Source: Candidatus Taylorbacteria bacterium RIFCSPLOWO2_01_FULL_50_130 (GTDB lineage Bacteria; Patescibacteriota; Minisyncoccia; Phycocordibacterales; UBA10002). Taken from it: a DNA stretch of 33,269 bases. The notes beneath the pieces are model-generated. The model was not told the origin of the DNA. It saw nothing but the letters and a program-made list of their open reading frames with translations, and made no database searches. The stretch spans positions 1 through 33,269 of the forward strand of contig MHSB01000044.1 of assembly GCA_001821155.1 (NCBI GenBank), read 5' to 3'. The position numbers and the translations under genes were made by a program. Shown in pieces: positions 1 through 6,726 of the stretch (the first letter of the stretch is position 1; each line of letters starts with the position of its first letter).

Positions 1-268
1 CGTATCGCCAAAATTCGGGAAGAAAGAACTTCACAATGGAGTGAAAAGTATTACGCTGAAGGAATGCAACTGGTTTCAAAAGCCGATTTCCGGAAAGACG
101 TATGCCGCTCGGGCGCGCTATCGAGAGATGCTTCAGCCGGCAAAATGTTCCGCGAAAGGCGAGCATACCGCTCGCGTCGCATTTGCGACGCCGCGCATAG
201 TCGCCCTCGGGCAATCGCTGGTGCTCTATGACGGCGACGCGGTGGTCGGAGGAGGAATCATAGCGTAG
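1..268 (+). CDS. mnmA: tRNA-specific 2-thiouridylase MnmA, C-terminal end (partial)
   Basis: The reading frame is open from base 2 and enters from outside the window, so only about 88 C-terminal residues are visible. They match the last beta-barrel domain of MnmA/TrmU: a stretch ending NWFQKPISGKTYAARARYR corresponds to the family's conserved W..P....C..K.RYR segment, and the end PRIVALGQSLVLYDGDAVVGGG matches the conserved PGQ.VV.YDGD...GGG.I signature. MnmA thiolates U34 of the Lys, Glu and Gln tRNAs, using sulfur relayed from a cysteine desulfurase. The catalytic P-loop and cysteines lie upstream of the window and cannot be checked. A GTG at 41 lies in frame but is not a real start. Confidence 0.85.
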   Translation, partial: VSPKFGKKELHNGVKSITLKECNWFQKPISGKTYAARARYREMLQPAKCSAKGEHTARVAFATPRIVALGQSLVLYDGDAVVGGGIIA

Positions 269-269
269 C

Positions 270-385
270 AATTTCGAATCTCGAATCTCTAAAGGTATTG
301 AAGTAAAAAATGAAAAACAGCGGTCAATTCGAGTATTAGAGATTTCATATTTTTTGAAATCCGAAATTAGGTATTCGATATTTTC
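270..385. repeat. Heptad-repeat hairpin spacer (AATCTCG theme)
   Basis: The left arm, 270-297, reads as four 7-bp units, among them AATTTCG and AATCTCG. The right arm, about 326-381, contains the complementary words (GAGTATTAGAGATTTC and a later GAAATCCGAAATT). The two arms can form a long imperfect hairpin between mnmA and the promoter at 394. It is one of many spacers of this build in the window. Confidence 0.6.
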
Positions 386-393
386 CCGTAGTG

Positions 394-399
394 TATAAT
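394..399 (+). promoter_or_regulatory. -10 hexamer TATAAT, leaderless start
   Basis: A perfect TATAAT ends exactly 6 nt before the ATG at 406. Transcription starting about 7 nt after the -10 would begin at or next to the A of ATG, giving a leaderless mRNA. No good -35 is visible. Confidence 0.6.
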
Positions 400-405
400 A
401 TTCCC

Positions 406-1245
406 ATGTTCCCCCAAGATATTGAAGTAATCAAGGTCGACGGCACGAAGGAGCGTTTTAATGGAAAGAAGCTGGAAGAATCTCTCCGAAGGTCCGGCGC
501 CGATTCCCTCGTCGCTTCAGAAGTGGTGGCTCATGTGGGGAAAGAGCTTGTAAACGGCATAACGACTTCCGATATCTACCGACATGCCTTTTCTGTTCTT
601 AGAAACAAGCAAAAAATGGCATCCGCGCGATATTCACTGCGCCGCTCGCTTCTTGCGCTTGGTCCGACCGGCTTTCCGTTCGAGAAATTCATAGGCGAGA
701 TGTTCAAAAGAATGGGATTTTCCGTTTTGCTGGATCAAATGGTGCAAGGGAAGTGCGCCAGCCATGAAATGGACATCGTCTCCTGGAATGGCGAGAAACT
801 TATTATGGTCGAGGCAAAATATCACCACGAGCAGGCTTATAAATCCGACTTAAAGGTCGCGCTGTATGTGAAGGCACGCTTTGATGACTTTCAAGATGGC
901 TCGTTCTCCTATGGCAATCGCACAAAGCTTGATGAAGGGTGGCTTATCACCAACACCAAATTTACGGAAAAGGCGATTCACTACGCGCAGTGCAGCGGCG
1001 TAAAACTCGTCGGGTGGAATTATCCCGAGCGGGGCAATTTGCACGACCTCATTGCAACGGCCGGCATTCACCCCATAACGTGCCTGACGACGCTCTCTTT
1101 CGGCGAAAAGCAGACGCTTATGGAGCAGGGAATAGTGCTGTGCGAAGACTTCATTGCGCAAAAAGCAAAACTGAAAGCGCTCGGCTGGGGCGATGAACAG
1201 ATAGAGGCGGTTGCCGCGGAGAGCATCCTTTTGTGTTCGACGTAA
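406..1245 (+). CDS. ATP-cone domain plus Mrr-like PD-(D/E)XK nuclease
   Basis: A 279-residue protein with two parts. Residues about 6-90 resemble an ATP-cone, the nucleotide-sensing module best known from ribonucleotide reductase and NrdR (start IEVIKVDGTKERFN; helical repeats; KMASARYSLRRSL). Residues about 90-210 resemble the Mrr_cat/restriction endonuclease-like fold, with D123 in HEMDIVSWNG and E136-x-K138 in MVEAKYHH as the metal-binding triad. Family knowledge suggests nucleotide-gated DNA cleavage, but the substrate is unknown and no methyltransferase lies nearby. An upstream GTG (391) overlaps the -10, so the ATG at 406 is preferred. A second PD-(D/E)XK gene follows after 49 bp. Confidence 0.75.
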   Translation: MFPQDIEVIKVDGTKERFNGKKLEESLRRSGADSLVASEVVAHVGKELVNGITTSDIYRHAFSVLRNKQKMASARYSLRRSLLALGPTGFPFEKFIGEMFKRMGFSVLLDQMVQGKCASHEMDIVSWNGEKLIMVEAKYHHEQAYKSDLKVALYVKARFDDFQDGSFSYGNRTKLDEGWLITNTKFTEKAIHYAQCSGVKLVGWNYPERGNLHDLIATAGIHPITCLTTLSFGEKQTLMEQGIVLCEDFIAQKAKLKALGWGDEQIEAVAAESILLCST

Positions 1246-1282
1246 TGCATTTTTCGAGATTTTTTTAAGACGCCAAATGCGG

Positions 1283-1288
1283 TATACT
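1283..1288 (+). promoter_or_regulatory. -10 hexamer TATACT, leaderless start
   Basis: TATACT is followed by 6 nt and then the ATG at 1295. This is the same geometry as at 394 and 6715. It shows that the second nuclease has its own promoter, and it decides the start codon. Confidence 0.6.
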
Positions 1289-1294
1289 TTTCTC

Positions 1295-2146
1295 ATGCGC
1301 CCAGAATACAGCGGCCGAAAGAGCAGAGTTTTTGAACCAAGCTCCACGGAGCCATTCCGAATCTCTCGCTCTAAAATTGATTTGTTTCTTGAATGTCCGC
1401 GGTGTTTTTACCTAGGACAGCGCCTTGGAGTGAAGCGGCCGTCAACCGCGCCCTTTACGCTAAACAACGCGGTTGACCACCTTCTCAAAAAAGAGTTTGA
1501 CAGTCACCGCGCGAAGGGCGACGCACATCCCCTTATGAAAAAATATGGGATTGACGCCGTGCCGTTTAAGCACAAGGATATGGACCGCTGGCGACACAAT
1601 TTTTCCGGCGTGGATACGCTCCATGCGCCGACGAATTTTCTAGTTTTTGGCGCGGTAGACGATATTTGGGAAAACGCGCGCGGCGAGCTTCACGTGGTTG
1701 ATTACAAAGCCACCTCAAAGGATGAGGAGGTTTCAGAGCTCAACGACAGCCGCTGGCATGACCAGTATCGCCGACAGATGGAAGTATATCAATGGCTCCT
1801 TCGGCAGAATAAATTTCGGGTGTCCGACACCGGCTATTTCGTCTACGTCAACGCCTACCGCGACCGAAAGGCGTTTGACGGCAAACTTGAATTTGACGTG
1901 CGCGTGATTGCGTACAAAGGAAGCGACAGGTGGGTGCCGAGCGTTTTGGAAAAAGCCAATAAGTGTCTTTTGTCAAAACGCATCCCGGAAACGGGGGAAG
2001 CGTGCGAATACTGCCCCTACCGCGAGGCGGCGGGGCGGGCCTTTAAAGCCGCAATCCTAAAAAATGGCGGCAAAACATGCATCGGGGAAAGCGGCACGAT
2101 TAAAAAAGATGAAACTGGCACGCCAACATCGGCGAGGCTCTTTTAA
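1295..2146 (+). CDS. PD-(D/E)XK nuclease, RecB/Cas4-like with CxxC pairs
   Basis: A 283-residue single-domain nuclease of the RecB/AddB/Cas4 group. Visible motifs are an N-terminal CPRC (C34, C37) in FLECPRCFYLGQ, the metal-binding D122/D123 in FGAVDDIWE, D136-Y-K138 in LHVVDYKAT, the QxxxY motif (Q161...Y165 in QMEVYQWLL), and a C-terminal CEYC (C237, C240). Four cysteines at the two ends recall the Fe-S clasp of AddB and Cas4, although the 2+2 arrangement differs from the usual 1+3. It probably acts on DNA ends or single strands in repair or defence. There are no cas genes or CRISPR arrays in the window. The longer frame from 1211 runs back into the previous gene; ATG 1295 is preferred because of the -10 before it. 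Confidence 0.8.
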   Translation: MRPEYSGRKSRVFEPSSTEPFRISRSKIDLFLECPRCFYLGQRLGVKRPSTAPFTLNNAVDHLLKKEFDSHRAKGDAHPLMKKYGIDAVPFKHKDMDRWRHNFSGVDTLHAPTNFLVFGAVDDIWENARGELHVVDYKATSKDEEVSELNDSRWHDQYRRQMEVYQWLLRQNKFRVSDTGYFVYVNAYRDRKAFDGKLEFDVRVIAYKGSDRWVPSVLEKANKCLLSKRIPETGEACEYCPYREAAGRAFKAAILKNGGKTCIGESGTIKKDETGTPTSARLF

Positions 2147-2195
2147 AGAGCGGGTGCGCGTGGTTGTTTCCCAAATCCCTTCCTGCCTACATCGA

Positions 2196-2218
2196 CTGTA
2201 AGAGTCAGACTCTTACAG
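2196..2218. repeat. Perfect 11-bp palindrome after the nuclease gene
   Basis: CTGTAAGAGTC and its exact complement are separated by one base. It could be the terminator hairpin of the nuclease gene, but no T-run follows, so the role is uncertain. Confidence 0.4.
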
Positions 2219-2252
2219 AAACACATATGCTTCTGCGGCCGTCACTACGCCA

Positions 2253-2360
2253 AGATAGGGACTGTTGCCGAATGGCAAAATCGTCGTTTTTGCCACGCAG
2301 AAATAAGGGTTATTTTGGACAAAAAGTGACAAAAACGCTATTCGGCAACAGTCCCAGATA
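2253..2360. mobile_element. 98-bp MITE with 16-bp perfect TIRs and AGATA target duplication
   Basis: GGGACTGTTGCCGAAT (2258-2273) is repeated exactly inverted at 2340-2355. The element is flanked on both sides by the direct repeat AGATA (2253-2257 and 2356-2360). That is the footprint of transposition by a DDE transposase making a 5-bp duplication. Inside there is no coding capacity, only T/A-rich runs. The only copy in the window is this one. The transposase that moved it is not identified. Confidence 0.8.
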
Positions 2361-2365
2361 ATTTC

Positions 2366-2506
2366 GCGGCGGAATTCGGAGCGCGTCCCACGGCCGCAGA
2401 TTAGGGCGAGTCCTCAAGCTCAAATTGAGTCCAGAGCATGCTCCGGTGTCAATACTCTTTATTTGTATCGTTCATTCCAGATTTAAGAAAATTCAAATTC
2501 CGCCGC
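2366..2506. repeat. Inverted 11-bp repeat 120 bp apart
   Basis: GCGGCGGAATT (2366-2376) and its complement AATTCCGCCGC (2496-2506) bracket a stretch with no gene. This may be the outline of another small element or chance in a CG-rich context. The gap 2147-2540 otherwise holds only the palindrome and the MITE listed separately. Confidence 0.3.
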
Positions 2507-2540
2507 GGCGGATACTGTCCACCTGGATTCTTGTTTCCAT

Positions 2541-3039
2541 TCAGTTCCCGACTTTATAGTTCATCCCCCAGGTGTTTTTCACGCAAATATCAAAACTGTC
2601 TGATATAGTGGCTTGGTCCTGCGCGCTCGGATTTTCCAATGTGGCGTAAAAACCGTACTGCTGATTGGTGCCGGAAGTCAGGCATCCGTAGCCCCTGTAG
2701 TCCTTTCTCCAATACATATAGTTTGTGCTTCCCGGGTCCTTCATCAGGGTTGGTATATATGTCGGAGCAAGTGGGTTGCTGCTTGGATTTCAATTGGTCA
2801 GCCAACCCGCCGATCCGGCATAAACTCCATTGGTATCGTAATAGAGCTCGTTCGCCCTCGTCATTTGATTGAGCGCGGATTTTCTCTACGCATCTCTCGC
2901 CTTCACACGGGCGGAATTAAGGGACAACAAAATCACCGACGACAGAAGGGAGACGATAGAGATTACCACCAAAAGCTCAATCAGGGCGCAGGGTAAACCC
3001 CGCTTTATCTTTGGACAATTTCATGGACCCGCTTTTCAT
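2541..3039 (-). pseudogene. Type IV prepilin (pilin/pseudopilin), degraded
   Basis: On the minus strand a start MKSGSMKLSKDKAGFTL is followed, after a frameshift of a few bases, by IELLVVISIVSLLSSVILL, the hallmark class III prepilin cleavage site and N-terminal helix. The frame then continues with NSARVKARDA, an in-frame TAG, LNQMTRANELYYDTNGVY, an in-frame TGA, and a C-terminal part with NYMYWRKDYRGYGCLTSGTNQQYGFYATLENP and a distal Cys, as in CPR PilE/PilA proteins. The frameshift and two stops make this a pseudogene. UGA serves as stop elsewhere in the window, so recoding does not rescue it. Uncertain: which ATG was used (3039 or 3024). Confidence 0.8.
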
Positions 3040-3140
3040 TTTACTTTGCGACACCCACCAAAAGTATACAACAAGCTACTGACAACAACAACTCGTCCGA
3101 AAGTAACTTTCCACACCTGCCGATACATGGCGTTAATTCC

Positions 3141-3226
3141 TCCTTTCCTAAAGGAGGCGGCCGGGCTTCGAGGATGGAGGATTTCTAAAATCCCTCGGCC
3201 TGCGGCCACTCCCTTTAGGAAAAGGA
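3141..3226. repeat. Palindromic intergenic repeat (REP-like)
   Basis: Outer arms TCCTTTCCTAAAGGAG and CTCCCTTTAGGAAAAGGA are complementary with small bulges. Inside are complementary GGCGGCCGGGC/CGGCCTGCGGCC blocks and a small GGATTT/AAATCC hairpin. The whole 86 bp can fold as one branched hairpin. There is no second copy in the window. Confidence 0.55.
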
Positions 3227-3402
3227 AAATAAGAGGTGTGGACCGTTACGTCCGAAACTGTTTCCTGTGGACACCGGGTGTCCGCAGGAGTCCTTCTCAA
3301 ATCTGCTGATTTTTCGTCTCTCTTTCGCACAGTCGCGCTGCGAGAGTGGCTCTAAAAGCACATCCTCCATGGGTTTCGTAATTCAAAGTCGGGTAGATAG
3401 AA

Positions 3403-3918
3403 ATGAGGGTACTGTGTCGGCAGGTGAATGGGGCGACAAAAAACAACATATTTGAGGAAAAGAAGGCGGAGTATTGGAAGGCAAGCAAGCGGCGAAAGGG
3501 CGAACTCCTGCTGGCGGTCTGTGAAGTATCGGGACTGACCAGGAAAGGAACCATCAAGCGGTTCCGGAAATTGCAGATGCGCGACCCCGCGGCACAAGAG
3601 CGGCGCGGCCGTCCGCGGTGTTACACCCCCGATGTCATTGCCGCCCTGAAGCAAGAGATTGACCGACGTACCCAAAAGGTGTTTGCTATACAGAAGCGAC
3701 ACGGGAAACCGAGAAAAATGTGAAAGTCCGCTGCGCCATTTTTTCCTCGAGTACCGCGAATCTTTGGATTGTCTGTCTGTGCCGAGGCGGCTCCTGCCCG
3801 CGCTAAAACTTTGGCAGGCAGGTTGGCAAGCAGCGACGGGGTTTTGAGATGAATTCTGGAGCCGAAGGCGCAGTACCATAAACAGAACGCGCATCTAACA
3901 GTCGCGGATACATACTAT
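3403..3918 (+). pseudogene. Integrase-type transposase remnant
   Basis: The intact part (3403-3723) reads as an N-terminal helix-turn-helix region, with KKAEYWKASKRRKGELLLAV, then SGLTRKGTIKRFR, then the linker RRGRPRCYTPDVIAALKQ. This order is typical of rve-type (IS481/integrase-like) transposases. The catalytic domain is missing: after ALKQEIDRR the frame is lost. A short piece in another frame at about 3853-3918 (ILEPKAQYHKQNAHLT) resembles the family's RPY.KNDNAHVEQKN segment. So the gene has lost most of its DDE core. It lies just before pcm. Confidence 0.6.
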
Positions 3919-3929
3919 GCGATAGGAAG

Positions 3930-4592
3930 ATGACGAAGCAGGAACTTATCAACCATTTCAAGAACGATACGAAAGTACTTGTCTCGCCAACGATGGAGAA
4001 GGCATTTCGTGATGTGGACCGAGCCGCCTTTGTACCCGAGGGACTCCTTGACGAGGCGTATGAGGACTATCCGCTGCCTATCGGGTTCGGAGCCACCATC
4101 TCCCAGCCAACCACGGTTGCGTTCATGCTGGAGAAGCTCAATGTGCGAAAGGGCCAAAAAGTTCTTGACATAGGAAGCGGCTCCGGCTGGACAACTGCGC
4201 TTCTCTCGCATCTTGTCGGCCCCAAGGGTAGGGTAATCGGGCTTGAAATTATTCCCGAACTCGTTACTCTTGGCCGGAAAAACATCGAGCATTTCTATTC
4301 TGATATTCTTGAGAATACCAGAATAAGAATGGCATCAATGCCGGAGATAAAGCTGGCAAAGAGAGGGATGATGGGGCTGCCCGAAGAAGCGCCATTTGAC
4401 CGGATTTTGGTTTCGGCAGCGGCAAAGGAAGTCCCGTCTAAACTTATAGAGCAGCTAAAACCTGTCGGCGCACTTGTTATTCCCGTCGGCCAAGAACTTG
4501 AAATGCAAAAAATCGTTATTCTTCAAAAGACGAAAGGTGGCACGGTCATAGCCGAGGAATATCCAGGATTTGTCTTTGTTCCGCTACGATAG
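3930..4592 (+). CDS. pcm: Protein-L-isoaspartate O-methyltransferase
   Basis: A 220-residue SAM-dependent methyltransferase that repairs isoaspartyl residues in ageing proteins. Visible are the family signature GFGATISQPTTVAFM (residues about 52-66), motif I VLDIGSGSGWTTA (78-90) that binds SAM, the acidic IGLEIIPEL motif, FDRILVSAAAKEVP, and LKPVGALVIPVG. The length is normal for the family. The ATG at 3930 is preceded by AGGAAG, one of the few Shine-Dalgarno-like stretches in the window, and by TACTAT (3913-3918) as a possible -10. It follows a transposase remnant and ends 73 bp before alaS. Confidence 0.9.
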   Translation: MTKQELINHFKNDTKVLVSPTMEKAFRDVDRAAFVPEGLLDEAYEDYPLPIGFGATISQPTTVAFMLEKLNVRKGQKVLDIGSGSGWTTALLSHLVGPKGRVIGLEIIPELVTLGRKNIEHFYSDILENTRIRMASMPEIKLAKRGMMGLPEEAPFDRILVSAAAKEVPSKLIEQLKPVGALVIPVGQELEMQKIVILQKTKGGTVIAEEYPGFVFVPLR

Positions 4593-4652
4593 CATATGCG
4601 TCAGCGCTGTCTGTTCGTTTGGGGAGCGCTTTTTTATTGGCGGAAATTGCGA

Positions 4653-4658
4653 TAAAAT
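4653..4658 (+). promoter_or_regulatory. -10 hexamer TAAAAT, leaderless start of alaS
   Basis: TAAAAT is followed by 7 nt and then ATG 4666. This supports ATG 4666 over an in-frame upstream start at 4570 inside pcm. Confidence 0.5.
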
Positions 4659-4665
4659 AAATGGT

Positions 4666-6447
4666 ATGACCACGGCAGATATTCGGAAAAGATTTTTGAA
4701 GTTTTTTAAGTTACGCGGACATACTGTCATCCCGAGCGCTTCGCTTGTGCCAGAAAACGACCCTTCAGCGCTTTTTACAACTGCCGGGATGCAGCCACTT
4801 GCTCCATACCTTTTGGGTCAGCGACATCCGGCGGGGAAGAGATTGGTTAACATACAAAAATGCGTTCGCACCGTTGATATTGACGAGGTTGGAGATAATA
4901 CGCATCTCACGTTTTTTGAGATGATGGGAAATTGGTCACTCGGTGATTATTTCAAGGAGGACGCAATTAATTGGAGTTATGAACTTCTTACATCAAAGAA
5001 GGAAGGATTTGCGCTGGACCCAGAACGTCTTTACATCACTGTCTTTGAGGGCAACGCCGACGCACCAAGAGATGAGGAATCCGCGAGTATTTGGAAGGCG
5101 GCAGGCATCCCGCAAAATAGGATTTATTATATGCCAGCTTCCAAAAACTGGTGGGAGGCAGGCCAAAATGGTCCCTGTGGGCCGGACACGGAAATGTATT
5201 ATGACAGTACGGAAAAAGGGCTGGGCGATTTGACCCATGAGAAATTTCTTAAGGCCGACGAAAAACAGGAGGTCGTTGAAATATGGAATGATGTATTTAT
5301 GGAATATCTCAAAAAAGAGGGCAAAGTCGTCGGTAAGTTGTCGCAAAAGAATGTTGATACGGGTGCGGGACTTGAGCGCATTGCGGCGGTGCTTCAGAAG
5401 AAAAAGTGTGTCTTTGATACGGATGCCTTTGAACCGATTATGAAAAAGCTGGATGAATTTTCGCCTAATGGTGACCAACGAGCCAAGAGAATAATTGCCG
5501 ACCATATTCGTGCGGCAGTATTTATGATTGCGGATGGTGTCATCCCCACCAACACTGATAGAGGTTATGTGCTTCGCAGATTGATGCGTCGAGCTTTTCG
5601 ACATTTGGACATTTTGGGAATTGAGCTCGGAGCAATAGCGCAGATTATTGAGGTTTTAACTGAGGCGTACATGAATATATATTTCCTTAGCGCAGAGCAA
5701 ATGGAGCATCCGTATCAAGTCATCTTACGCGAAGAGGAAAAGTTTAGAAGAACGCTAGAAGCAGGTTTGAAGGAGTTCGAAAGAAAAATAAGGGACAGAG
5801 GCGGTGTCACTGGGAAAGATGCCTTTGACCTCTACCAAAATTTCGGCTTCCCTTGGGAGTTAACAAAAGAACTTGCCGAATCAAAAGGGGTTTTGTTGAT
5901 TGGCATGTCAGCTGGATTTGAGACTGAATTTCAAAAACATCAGGAAATTTCTCGTGCTGGGGCTTTGAGAAAATTCAAGGGAGGTCTTGCCGATGCGAGC
6001 GAGATGTCCGTGAAGTATCACACGGGCACGCACCTGCTGCATCAGGCGCTGCGGGATGTGTTGGGGAGCGAGGTTCGGCAGAAGGGAAGCAACATTACGT
6101 CGGAACGGTTGCGGTTTGATTTTGCGTTTCCGCGAAAAATGACTGATGAAGAAAAAAAGAAAGTTGAAGAAATTGTGAATGAGAAAATAAAAACGGATTT
6201 GCCGGTGCATAAAATCACATTGCCACTTGACGAAGCGAAGCGAAGCGGCGCGGTTCATTTCTTTGATGAAAAATATCCTGACGAAGTGCTTGTTCATTAC
6301 ATTGGACACTCGCTCGCAGGTTCCTACTCAAAGGAATTTTGCGGCGGGCCGCACGTTACGCACACGGGAATGCTCGGAACATTCAAAATCGTCAAGGAGG
6401 AGGCGATTTCGGCCGGGGTACGAAGGATTAAGGCAATTCTTATGTAA
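4666..6447 (+). CDS. alaS: Alanyl-tRNA synthetase, compact form without C-Ala
   Basis: A 593-residue class II synthetase charging tRNA-Ala; the usual bacterial enzyme has about 870. Visible are the aminoacylation core (RKRFLKFFKLRGHTVIPSASLVP, then FTTAGMQPL; CVRTVDIDEVG; TFFEMMGNWSLGDYFK; NWWEAGQNGPCGPDTEMYYD), the tRNA-recognition helices, and the editing domain with its zinc ligands HxxxH (HTGTHLLHQAL) and CxxxH (FCGGPHVTHTG). The protein ends at SAGVRRIKAILM, right after the editing domain, so the DHHA1/C-Ala domain is absent. No downstream frame carries the missing part. Such short enzymes are known in CPR bacteria. The long upstream extension from 4570 is judged untranslated. Confidence 0.93.
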   Translation: MTTADIRKRFLKFFKLRGHTVIPSASLVPENDPSALFTTAGMQPLAPYLLGQRHPAGKRLVNIQKCVRTVDIDEVGDNTHLTFFEMMGNWSLGDYFKEDAINWSYELLTSKKEGFALDPERLYITVFEGNADAPRDEESASIWKAAGIPQNRIYYMPASKNWWEAGQNGPCGPDTEMYYDSTEKGLGDLTHEKFLKADEKQEVVEIWNDVFMEYLKKEGKVVGKLSQKNVDTGAGLERIAAVLQKKKCVFDTDAFEPIMKKLDEFSPNGDQRAKRIIADHIRAAVFMIADGVIPTNTDRGYVLRRLMRRAFRHLDILGIELGAIAQIIEVLTEAYMNIYFLSAEQMEHPYQVILREEEKFRRTLEAGLKEFERKIRDRGGVTGKDAFDLYQNFGFPWELTKELAESKGVLLIGMSAGFETEFQKHQEISRAGALRKFKGGLADASEMSVKYHTGTHLLHQALRDVLGSEVRQKGSNITSERLRFDFAFPRKMTDEEKKKVEEIVNEKIKTDLPVHKITLPLDEAKRSGAVHFFDEKYPDEVLVHYIGHSLAGSYSKEFCGGPHVTHTGMLGTFKIVKEEAISAGVRRIKAILM

Positions 6448-6453
6448 CATAGA

Positions 6454-6710
6454 GCATGGAATATGAAATAGAGAAGGTGATTCTACGTTTTTTCCGCTTC
6501 ATGTTTTATTTCGACGAGCGAGGAGCGCCGCGCGGGCGTCTCGTTTGCATGGCGTCCGAGCAAAATCGAAACAAAGGTTCAATACCTCGCGAGCTTGTCT
6601 GCGAGCGAAAAGAATGAGCGAAGCGAGTTCCGACAATACCTCGGAGCTTGCTCCGAGGAACCTTTATTTTTTTTGCTTTATATTTCATATCCCATTTTTC
6701 ATACCCCGGC
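6454..6710. repeat. Heptad spacer arms (ATATGAA / TTTTCAT) split by GC-rich sequence
   Basis: Just after alaS lie the units GCATGGA, ATATGAA, ATAGAGA (6454-6474). Just before the next promoter lie complementary units of 7-bp period at about 6680-6707 (such as TCATATC and TCATACC). Between them sits GC-rich DNA with short GAGCG-type repeats and the terminator at 6639. There is no gene in 6448-6726. Confidence 0.5.
6639..6674 (+). terminator. Rho-independent terminator of alaS
   Basis: Stem CCTCGGAG / CTCCGAGG with a CTTG loop, then AACC and a T-rich run. It fits termination after alaS. Confidence 0.7.
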
Positions 6711-6714
6711 GTGT

Positions 6715-6720
6715 TATACT
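6715..6720 (+). promoter_or_regulatory. -10 hexamer TATACT, leaderless start
   Basis: TATACT, 6 nt, then ATG 6727. It excludes the longer in-frame start at 6595, which would read through the alaS terminator. Confidence 0.6.
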
Positions 6721-6726
6721 TGCATC

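Noticed and set aside
2164..2361. 65-residue plus-strand ORF after the nuclease
   Set aside because: It spans the 98-bp MITE and its inverted repeats; the translation has no protein-like character.
2541..3039. UGA read as glycine to rescue the prepilin frame
   Set aside because: The same frame also has a TAG and a frameshift, and UGA ends normal genes here (grpE, M23 peptidase, scpA).
4570..4665. N-terminal extension of alaS
   Set aside because: It overlaps pcm, has no homology to AlaRS and lies upstream of the -10 at 4653.
6595..6726. N-terminal extension of the actin-like protein
   Set aside because: It reads through the alaS terminator and the -10 at 6715; the actin fold starts at ATG 6727.
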